37,208 nucleotides of DNA, taken from positions 1 through 37,208 of the forward strand of contig CATPCJ010000231.1 in NCBI GenBank assembly GCA_955652915.1, written 5' to 3'. Source of the DNA: an uncultured Bryobacteraceae bacterium (lineage in GTDB: Bacteria; Acidobacteriota; Terriglobia; Bryobacterales; Bryobacteraceae). Shown here one piece after another: positions 1 through 6,696 of this stretch (position 1 is the stretch's first letter; every line of letters begins with the position of its first letter). Made by a program: the position numbers and the translations under genes. Under the pieces are notes generated by a model, which worked only from the letters and a program-made list of their open reading frames with translations, made no database searches and was not told the origin of the DNA.

Positions 1-1
1 G

Positions 2-1315
2 CCCCAGGCCGGGTCGGATGCTTTGGCCATCCGCACGCGTGCCGATCTCAGTCCGGACGGAAAGCATTACATCCTCAACGGCCAGAAGATGTGGATCACC
101 AATGGCGGCGGAGCGGATTTCTACACCATTTTCGCCAAGGTCGGCGGCGAGAAATTCACTGCATTCCTGGTGGAGCGCAGCTACCCCGGCGTGCAGCCCG
201 GCGCCGAAGAAAAGAAGATGGGCATCAAGGGCAGCTCCACCACCGCCATCTATTTGGACAACGTGCATGTGCCGGTGGAGAACGTGCTCGGCGAGATTGG
301 GCGCGGCCACATCATCGCCTTCAATATTCTGAACCTGGGGCGCCTAAAGCTGGGTCCGTTCGCCATTGGCGGCTCCAAAGAGGTGCTGCGGGTAAGTTTG
401 AAGTACGCCAAGGAACGCAAAGCTTTCGGAAAATCGATCGCCGAGTTTGGAATGATTCAGCACAAGCTGGCCGAGATGGCAATCCGGATCTATGCCTGTG
501 AAACCACCAGCTATCGCGTGGTCGGGTTAATCGAAAGCGAGATGGAAGGCTTCTCCTGGAGCAATCCGAACGCGGCGCAGACGATGCTGAAATCCGTGGA
601 AGAGTACGCCGCGGAGTGTTCCTACATCAAGATCTTCGCGTCGGAAATGCTGGACTACGTCGTGGACGAGGGTGTCCAGATTCACGGCGGGTACGGCTAT
701 CATCAGGACTACGCCGTGGAGCGCGCATATCGCGATTCGCGAATCAACCGGATCTTCGAAGGCACTAACGAGATCAACCGGCTGCTCGCCACCGGCATGT
801 TGCTGAAGCGCGCGCAGCGGGGACAGTTGCCGCTGGTGGAAGCCGTCAAGAAACTGCAAGCAGAGATCCTGGGGGGGCCGAGCCTGTCCGCCAATGGCGG
901 CGGCGAGAATACGAAGCTGGTGGAAAATGCCAAGAAAGTTACCCTGTTCGCGCTGGGCGTGGCGTTCCAAAAATACATGACAGCCCTGGAGGAGCAGCAA
1001 GAGATTCTCGCCAGCATAACTGACGTAGCGATGAACACTTTCGCCATGGAATCCGTACTGCTCCGCACCCAAAAGCTGGCCAAGCTGGGCAAAGGCGAAA
1101 TCGCCGGCGAAATGTGCAGCGTGTTCCTGCGCGAAGCAATGGAAACGGTGGAGAGCGCGGCTCGCAACGTACTGTCAGCCAGTTCGGAAGGCGACGCCCT
1201 TCGGACTAACCTGGCGGTGCTGAAACGCTTCACCAAATTTGAGCCGATCAATGCGATCGAGGCGCGCCGCGGAATAGCGGCCCGCCTGCTGGCGGCGGAC
1301 CGTTACGTGGTCTAA
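2..1315 (+). CDS. Acyl-CoA dehydrogenase, very-long-chain type (5' end missing)
   Basis: FAD-dependent acyl-CoA dehydrogenase that introduces the alpha-beta double bond in fatty-acid beta-oxidation. The reading frame is open from base 2, so the start lies outside the window; about 437 residues are visible and roughly the first 150 are missing if it is a VLCAD/ACAD9-like protein of about 590 residues. The fragment opens in the central beta-domain (GSDALAIRTRA, then LNGQKMWITNGG), continues through the C-terminal helical domain with HGGYGYHQDYAVERAYRDSR, and carries RIFEGTNEINR, whose Glu is the catalytic base in this family. About 170 further residues follow, as in the long-chain subfamily, which has an extra C-terminal helical domain. 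Its stop codon overlaps the stop of the convergent oxidoreductase gene. Chain-length preference is inferred from architecture only. Confidence 0.93.
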   Translation, partial: PQAGSDALAIRTRADLSPDGKHYILNGQKMWITNGGGADFYTIFAKVGGEKFTAFLVERSYPGVQPGAEEKKMGIKGSSTTAIYLDNVHVPVENVLGEIGRGHIIAFNILNLGRLKLGPFAIGGSKEVLRVSLKYAKERKAFGKSIAEFGMIQHKLAEMAIRIYACETTSYRVVGLIESEMEGFSWSNPNAAQTMLKSVEEYAAECSYIKIFASEMLDYVVDEGVQIHGGYGYHQDYAVERAYRDSRINRIFEGTNEINRLLATGMLLKRAQRGQLPLVEAVKKLQAEILGGPSLSANGGGENTKLVENAKKVTLFALGVAFQKYMTALEEQQEILASITDVAMNTFAMESVLLRTQKLAKLGKGEIAGEMCSVFLREAMETVESAARNVLSASSEGDALRTNLAVLKRFTKFEPINAIEARRGIAARLLAADRYVV

Positions 1316-2334
1316 GAGGCGGCTCCCTCCTCCGGCCCCACCTGCACGACCAACTTGCCATTGTTCGATCCATCGAACAACTTCTTCAGCGCGGCCGGCG
1401 CGTTCTCCAAACCCTCGACCACATCCACGCGATATTTCAGCTTGCCCTGCATCAACCATCCGATCATGGCCGTGAACGCTTCCTCTGCGCGATTCGAATA
1501 GTCCGTGCACAGGAACCCTTCCATGCGCGCCCGCTTTGAGATCAGGTTTGCAAGATTCCTTGGCCCTGGCGCCGGCTGGTCCGCATTGTATTGCGAAATC
1601 ATGCCGCAAACGGAAATTCGCGCGCGCAGGTTGATGAGATTCAGCACCGCCTCCAAAATGTCGCCGCCCACGTTGTCGAAATAGACGTCGATTCCGCCCG
1701 GACAATGCTGTTGCAAACTTTCGGACACGTTCCCACTCTTGTAATTGATCGCGGCGTCAAAGCCAAGCTCCTTGATCCAGGCGCATTTCTCATCGCTGCC
1801 GGTGAGCCCAACCACCCGGCACCCATTGATCTTGCCAATCTGTCCCACCAGCGAGCCGACCGCGCCCGCCGCCGTGGAAACCACCAGTGTCTCGCCGGCC
1901 TTTGGTTGACAAATGTCGAGCAATCCGAAGTAGGCCGTGAGTCCGATGTGCCCCAGTAACCCCATGAATGCGGTCATGGGAACAGGCAGTCCTTTGGGAA
2001 GCTTGTTCAGCGCGCCTCCTGGCGACGCCGAATACTGCTGCCATCCCAGCAATCCCTGCACCAGATCGCCCCGCTCGAATCCCGGGTGGCGTGATTCTTC
2101 CACTACACCGATGACGAGGCCCCGCATCACATCGCCGATCGCTAAAGCCGGCAAGTATGATTCGGCCTCGTTCATCCAAACGCGATTGGTGGGATCCAGC
2201 GAAAGATAAACCGAGCGTACCAAGACTTCACCCTCGCCCGGCGAAGGTATCGGCGATTCCCGCCACTTGAAATCGGATTCTTTGACCAGCCCTTCCGGGC
2301 GGCCCGCGATCAACCACTGATGATTCGTCTGCAT
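1312..2334 (-). CDS. NADP-dependent oxidoreductase, CurA/leukotriene B4 dehydrogenase-like MDR family
   Basis: A 340-residue member of the zinc-independent medium-chain reductase family (prostaglandin/alkenal reductase-like), which reduces double bonds of enones using NADPH. The N-terminal GroES-like domain contains SLDPTNRVWM and GEVLVRSVYLSLDP. The Rossmann domain carries the nucleotide-binding stretch TAAGAVGSLVGQIGK, followed by GCRVVGLTGSDEKC and YFDNVGGD, all typical of this family. The C-terminus has ENAPAALKKLFDGSNNGKL. The start at base 2334 was chosen because MQTNHQWLIAGRPEG aligns with the usual N-terminus; a longer frame begins at 2370 and would run into the divergent gene. Its stop overlaps the acyl-CoA dehydrogenase stop tail to tail, so the two are not co-transcribed. 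The physiological substrate cannot be read from sequence. Confidence 0.9.
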   Translation of the reverse strand: MQTNHQWLIAGRPEGLVKESDFKWRESPIPSPGEGEVLVRSVYLSLDPTNRVWMNEAESYLPALAIGDVMRGLVIGVVEESRHPGFERGDLVQGLLGWQQYSASPGGALNKLPKGLPVPMTAFMGLLGHIGLTAYFGLLDICQPKAGETLVVSTAAGAVGSLVGQIGKINGCRVVGLTGSDEKCAWIKELGFDAAINYKSGNVSESLQQHCPGGIDVYFDNVGGDILEAVLNLINLRARISVCGMISQYNADQPAPGPRNLANLISKRARMEGFLCTDYSNRAEEAFTAMIGWLMQGKLKYRVDVVEGLENAPAALKKLFDGSNNGKLVVQVGPEEGAAS

Positions 2335-2359
2335 GCCGAGAGTATACTGTGCCTTGGTC

Positions 2360-3322
2360 ATGCCATCCAAATCAAGACTCGGAATCGCGCTGTTGTTGGC
2401 CGTCGTGCTTAGCGCCTCGTGTCAAAAGCGCTCGAAAAAACTCATTGGTGTCGTGCCTAAGGCCACCTCGCATTTGTTCTTCATGTCGGTGCATGCCGGA
2501 GTGCGCGATGCCGAGCGTGACCTGGGCGTCGAGGTCCTGTGGAATGGCCCCCGCGAAGAAACCGAGTACTCGCGCCAGATCGAAATCGTGGACTCGATGG
2601 TGGCGCGTCACGTGGACGCGCTGGCTATTTCCGCCACCGATCACACCGCGCTGGTCGCGCCCGTAAAGCGGGCCATGGATGCGGGAATCCCGGTGACCGT
2701 CTTCGATTCCGGCCTGGACATAACGGGCTTCGTGACCTTCGTGGTGACCGATAATTACGGGGCCGGCGTGACCGCGGCGCGCAAGCTGGCCGAGTTGGTG
2801 AAGGGCCGCGGAAAAGTGGCGGAGGTCATGCACAAGCCGGGCGGCATGTCCACCGGAGATCGGGAGCGTGGCTTCGACGAAACGATGGCGAAAGAGTTCC
2901 CCAACATTCAAGTTGTCGATAGGCGGTATGGCATGGCCGATCGCGCCAAATCGCGCGACGTCGCCGAAAACATTCTGACCGCGCACCCGGATCTGGACGG
3001 CATGTTCGCCTCCGCCGAAGCGAATTCAATCGGCGCCATGCAAGCCATCAAGGCGCGCAACATGTCCGGCAAACTAAAGATTGTCACTTTCGATTTCAGC
3101 GATGAGCACGTGGCGGCGCTGAAGGACGGCACCATTAACGTGATGCTGGTGCAGGATCCGTATCGCATCGGCTATGAGGCAGTGCGCAGCCTGGTGATGA
3201 AATTGAACGGCCAGATCCCGCCCCAGCAAATGGATCTGAAGGCCCGCGTAATTGTGAAAGAGGATCTCGACAAGCCCGACGTGCAAGCGCTGCTCTTCCC
3301 GAAGTGGAAGAAAGAAGAATAG
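2360..3322 (+). CDS. Sugar-type ABC transporter substrate-binding protein (RbsB-like), orphan
   Basis: Periplasmic binding protein of the ribose/LacI-type fold (Peripla_BP_4 family), about 320 residues. Residues 1-21 form a signal peptide with a hydrophobic core (IALLLAVVLSAS) before a cysteine; the lipobox is not canonical (Ser at -3), so lipid attachment is plausible but uncertain. The mature protein shows family hallmarks: FFMSVHAGVRDAERDLGVEV, the LAISATDHTALVAPVKRA stretch, GIPVTVFDSG, GMSTGDRERGFDETM and the hinge region MFASAEANSIGAMQAI. No permease or ATPase gene lies beside it, so it either feeds a transporter encoded elsewhere or acts in sensing. An earlier ATG at 2333 is in frame but would overlap the divergent gene's start and precede the signal peptide. 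The roughly 25-base gap to the divergent oxidoreductase start leaves little room for promoters. Confidence 0.88.
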   Translation: MPSKSRLGIALLLAVVLSASCQKRSKKLIGVVPKATSHLFFMSVHAGVRDAERDLGVEVLWNGPREETEYSRQIEIVDSMVARHVDALAISATDHTALVAPVKRAMDAGIPVTVFDSGLDITGFVTFVVTDNYGAGVTAARKLAELVKGRGKVAEVMHKPGGMSTGDRERGFDETMAKEFPNIQVVDRRYGMADRAKSRDVAENILTAHPDLDGMFASAEANSIGAMQAIKARNMSGKLKIVTFDFSDEHVAALKDGTINVMLVQDPYRIGYEAVRSLVMKLNGQIPPQQMDLKARVIVKEDLDKPDVQALLFPKWKKEE

Positions 3323-3334
3323 AGGTCTGGGGGT

Positions 3335-3580
3335 TCAGTCGACAAACTCCACGCGATACTCTTCGATCACGGGGTTAGCCAGCACGTCGCGGGCGATCTG
3401 ATCGATCTCCACGTTGGCTTTCTGCCGGTCGGTCCCAGGCTCCAGCGTTATTTCAAAGTATTTGCCTTGGCGCACCGCGGCAATGGAAGTATGCCCCAAA
3501 CCAGCCAGCGCGGATTTGATGGTGGCCCCTTGCGGATCGAGGACGGTTGGCTTCATGGAGACGTAAACGCGAGCTTTCAT
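3335..3580 (-). CDS. purS: Phosphoribosylformylglycinamidine synthase subunit PurS
   Basis: Small subunit of the three-part FGAM synthase (PurS/PurQ/PurL), which converts FGAR, glutamine and ATP to FGAM in purine synthesis; PurS helps assemble the PurL-PurQ complex and channel ammonia. At 81 residues it has the normal family length. It begins MKARVYVSMKPTVLDPQGAT, followed by IKSALAGLGH, an interior VRQGKYFEITLEPG and the C-terminal ANPVIEEYRVEF, matching the family pattern almost throughout. Neither purQ nor purL lies next to it in this window, whereas in many bacteria the three are adjacent. It converges on the substrate-binding protein with a 12-base gap, and no terminator hairpin is obvious between them. 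Confidence 0.93.
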   Translation of the reverse strand: MKARVYVSMKPTVLDPQGATIKSALAGLGHTSIAAVRQGKYFEITLEPGTDRQKANVEIDQIARDVLANPVIEEYRVEFVD

Positions 3581-3633
3581 GAAGTCCCATTGTAATCGAC
3601 TGCTTCCTAAAAGGTGCTACGTTGCGTTAAGAA

Positions 3634-3929
3634 GTGTCGATACTGGATCTAACGCGCGACTTCCAATCCCCGAGCCTTTTCCGCCGAAAGACTGCGACCT
3701 TCTCCAAACTGCTTAGCAAGAGTAAGCGCCCCTCGTCCTCACTCATAAGGGCAGGCCTGAATTCGTGGTTCACAATGCCGGTGCTTACCAGCGGCTACTC
3801 GACATGGCCGCACGGCAGGACGCTATGGAAGGTATTCGTCAGGGTCTGGAAGATGCAGGGAATGGGCGGACGCGGCCGGCTCGCGAGGCATTGGCGGAAT
3901 TCAGAGCTAAGCGTGGCATACGTCGTTAG
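3634..3929 (+). pseudogene. Phd/YefM-type antitoxin, frameshifted
   Basis: Two overlapping frames together spell one antitoxin of about 98 residues. The GTG at 3634 opens MSILDLTRDFQS followed by LFRRKTATFSKLL and SKSKRP, the DNA-binding N-terminal part of a Phd/YefM protein. After the C run at 3729-3732 the sequence continues correctly only in the next frame: KGRPEFVVHNAGAYQRLLD, then ARQDAMEGIRQGLEDAGNG and ALAEFRAKRGI, ending at the TAG 3927-3929. Restoring one C in that run joins both halves exactly, so a single-base deletion (or a sequencing error) explains it. No intact partner toxin (ParE/Doc/RelE) was recognised downstream; bases 3930-4096 hold no clear gene. The frame continuing unshifted to 4074 is out-of-frame translation with no recognisable features. 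Confidence 0.72.
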
Positions 3930-4096
3930 GCAGAATATTCTTCACGACACGCATTGGGACGGTGATCGAGGGACGGCCTCCAACTTTCACGAAATCAGCT
4001 CACGGCTCGGATCGGGGCGTTGCACCGCCTCTTTTTGGTTCCGGCTGCGTCGGCTTAGGTTGCCGACGAATTGAGCGGTCGGCGACCTCGCGCCCC

Positions 4097-6541
4097 CTAT
4101 CGATTCTGAAACCAGTAGCGATGCACCGGTAGCGGCATCGGCGACTTGGGCCCCCGCACGCTCTTCCAGATGATCTCGTTCAGGGCAAACATCGGCGCCT
4201 CATCCACCTCGTCAAGATTCATTTTCATCGAAGCCTTCGCGCCCCATGCTTGCGTGCCGTTTTTTTCGTTGACATCGATTTTCGGGGCGACTGCATGGTA
4301 TTCCCGCAGGTCGGATGTTTCAGCGAACGAGTTGTACATCGGCATCGCCGCCGCATCGTATTGCGTCATGGGAGGCAAGCCGAGGAGCAACTCCATGGTT
4401 CGCAGCATGGCTGATGTGGAGTATAGAGTCGAATCCACGAAGCCGCGCTTGGTGTACGGGCTTACCACCAGCCCGACGGTTCGGCGTGCATCGACATGAT
4501 CCGGCCCATTTTGCGCATCGTCCTCGATGATGAAGATTGCCGTCTCCGGCCAATACGGACTCTTCGTAATTCGCTCCACCAGTTGGCCCACGGCGTAATC
4601 CGCATTGGCAACCATGGCTCTGGGAGTATAACCACCTGGACGCGTTCCAGCGGTATGATCTTCGGGCAGGCTCATGACCACGAAGTTTGGCAAGCGCTTC
4701 GCCGCGTCCTTGGAGTTGAAATTCTTTTCAAACTCATCAAGCTCCGAGAAAAAAACGCGGACGTTGTCGGTGTCGCGCATCCCCGGCAGTTTGAATTTCG
4801 GCGAAACATGACCGAGCAGGCCGCCAACCCCGGGGGCCGCATCCATGGTGGTTCCGTCGCTGGAGCGGGCGGCGTATTCGCCATAGCTGCGATAGGTCAG
4901 TCCCTTCCTGGCGGCCAGATCCCATAGATGGCCGGCCGCGGGCACATAGGCGTTAGAGATGGTTGTGCGGCTATGACCGCCGTATTGCGCCGGCCACATC
5001 TTCTCGTTGTAGTCCGTGGCGATTGCTGAATTCGACCAGGAGTGCCCATCTACACTCACTTCGCCGTCGCAATAGAGATTATCGAACAGCACCCACTGAT
5101 CGGCGATGGCATGATGGTTCGGCGTGATCTCCTCGCCGAATATGGCCAGGCGTGGATCGCCGTTTCCCTTCTTAATGTCGCCGAAAAGCTGATCGTAGGT
5201 GCGGTTTTCCTTAATGACGTAGACGATGTGCTTGATCGGCGACCCGGCTCCCACCTGTTGCGGCACGATGCCGGGCTCTTGCGGCGCCCGCGCCATCGTC
5301 AGGTAATCGTCTTTGTACGGAATGTTGTCGTAGACTTGCTTGGTCCAGTTCTTTAAGTCGTTCTTCAAAGTCTGGAGTGAAACGATATTCACCGTGCCGC
5401 GCTGAATGTCGCGCACCGAATCCGTGGACGGTTTCCCGTTCAATAAAGGACTGGTGGGCCCCAGCGGATTGGCATGGGCCTCGATTCCCTTGCTGTTGCC
5501 GGTGTACAGCTTCAGCTTCGAAGTGAGATGGAGCGCGCTGGGATACCATCCCGCCGGAATGAAGCCCATCACGTGGCTCTCGCCCGCCTCCTGCACGTTT
5601 ACCACCGCCACACAATTGTTATCCGCGTTGGCGACGAAAAGCATGTTGTTCTTCCGATCGAGCGCCAGGGCGTTTGGCGTCGATCCCTGGGGAGCGCGCG
5701 CCGTCGGACCCACGTTGATGGTTTCGATCGCGCGCCTCTTCCTGGTATCGATCACGGTCACCGTATTTTCGTTCCCGTTTGAGACATAGAGCCGTCCGTC
5801 GGCTCCAAGTTCCATGTCATTTGGATTGCGGCCCGTCGCGATGGCCGCTACCACTTTGCCCGCGGCCACATCAATCACGGAGATCGAGTCGCTTCCCCAA
5901 TTGCTGACGTAGAGCATCGTACCGTCGGGGTTGAATTGCAGATCGTACGGGCTCACGTCAACCGGAATATTCTTGACGACACGTCCGGTCTCGCCATCGA
6001 ATACCGTGACATGGCCAGGCTGGGGATCCGCCCCACGATTCGCCGCATATAGCACGTTCTTCTTCGGATGCATGGCGATCCCGGACCAGTACACTTCGTT
6101 GGGCGGAAGAGAGTCCCGCCACTCGGCAACCGGCTTTTCACTGAGACGGCCATTCGCGTAGCTGAAGACGTAAATAGGAGCGACAGCCGTACGGTGCCGC
6201 GCCCCGCTGGCGTTGCCTCCGGAGACGTACAACTTTGAACCGTCCTGCGACCACGTCATGCCGAGCCAGGCGGACTCCAGACCAATTCCCTGAACAGGCT
6301 CTTCGGTCAACGTGTCGATCACCAGCAAGCCGTGAGGATTGAACCCGCCATGCAGCGCGACGACAACGCGCTCGTCTTTGCTGGCAGTGAGATTGAGAAT
6401 GAGATCTTCCGTATGAATGGCCTTGCCCACGGGAGTAATGCGCCATCCGTTGGGCAGGTCGTAGCCACCCGGGATCGGATGTGGGGCCTGCGCGAACACG
6501 ACGGAAAGAAGAGGCAGCGAGAATGCTAGACGTCGGATCAT
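4097..6541 (-). CDS. Secreted YncE-like beta-propeller / phosphoesterase (alkaline phosphatase superfamily) fusion protein
   Basis: Large exported protein of 814 residues. Residues 1-19 are a signal peptide (MIRRLAFSLPLLSVVFAQA), so it acts in the periplasm or outside. Residues about 40-400 form a YncE/surface-layer type beta-propeller with repeated blades such as LYVSNGNENTVTVIDTRKRR, MLYVSNWGSDSISVIDVAAG and LFVANADNNCVAVVNVQ. Residues about 435-760 are a phosphoesterase-family domain: KHIVYVIKENRTYDQLFGD near 437-455 holds the conserved ENRTYD metal/nucleophile region, and IFIIEDDAQNGPDHVD near 669-684 holds the distal metal ligands. This architecture is known as the bifunctional YncE/alkaline phosphatase family; its substrate is not known to me. 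It is transcribed divergently from the TonB-dependent receptor across 155 bases, suggesting shared control and perhaps a joint role in phosphorus or substrate scavenging, which is an inference. Confidence 0.9.
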   Translation of the reverse strand: MIRRLAFSLPLLSVVFAQAPHPIPGGYDLPNGWRITPVGKAIHTEDLILNLTASKDERVVVALHGGFNPHGLLVIDTLTEEPVQGIGLESAWLGMTWSQDGSKLYVSGGNASGARHRTAVAPIYVFSYANGRLSEKPVAEWRDSLPPNEVYWSGIAMHPKKNVLYAANRGADPQPGHVTVFDGETGRVVKNIPVDVSPYDLQFNPDGTMLYVSNWGSDSISVIDVAAGKVVAAIATGRNPNDMELGADGRLYVSNGNENTVTVIDTRKRRAIETINVGPTARAPQGSTPNALALDRKNNMLFVANADNNCVAVVNVQEAGESHVMGFIPAGWYPSALHLTSKLKLYTGNSKGIEAHANPLGPTSPLLNGKPSTDSVRDIQRGTVNIVSLQTLKNDLKNWTKQVYDNIPYKDDYLTMARAPQEPGIVPQQVGAGSPIKHIVYVIKENRTYDQLFGDIKKGNGDPRLAIFGEEITPNHHAIADQWVLFDNLYCDGEVSVDGHSWSNSAIATDYNEKMWPAQYGGHSRTTISNAYVPAAGHLWDLAARKGLTYRSYGEYAARSSDGTTMDAAPGVGGLLGHVSPKFKLPGMRDTDNVRVFFSELDEFEKNFNSKDAAKRLPNFVVMSLPEDHTAGTRPGGYTPRAMVANADYAVGQLVERITKSPYWPETAIFIIEDDAQNGPDHVDARRTVGLVVSPYTKRGFVDSTLYSTSAMLRTMELLLGLPPMTQYDAAAMPMYNSFAETSDLREYHAVAPKIDVNEKNGTQAWGAKASMKMNLDEVDEAPMFALNEIIWKSVRGPKSPMPLPVHRYWFQNR

Positions 6542-6570
6542 CTCCGAAAGATTAGCAGGAAATTATGAAC

Positions 6571-6606
6571 GTGGGATGACAGAAGAAATGTCGAAATTAA
6601 TCCCAC
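6571..6606. repeat. Inverted repeat between the divergent phosphoesterase and TonB receptor genes
   Basis: GTGGGAT at 6571-6577 is the exact inverse of ATCCCAC at 6600-6606, with a 22-base spacer. It lies in the 155-base gap between two divergent starts, so a regulator binding two half-sites is possible. A second small palindrome, GTTTCCGTAAAC at 6623-6634, is nearer the receptor gene. Neither was matched to a known operator. Confidence 0.4.
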
Positions 6607-6696
6607 AATCACAGGTCTGTAAGTTTCCGTAAACGAAAACGTAACTTTCCATTGCTAGCATTCCAATTGCTTCATCTCCCCCGGAAGGTAACGTCC

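Noticed and set aside
3930..4096. A ParE-like toxin downstream of the broken antitoxin
   Set aside because: Translations of this stretch show no toxin motif and only short frames.
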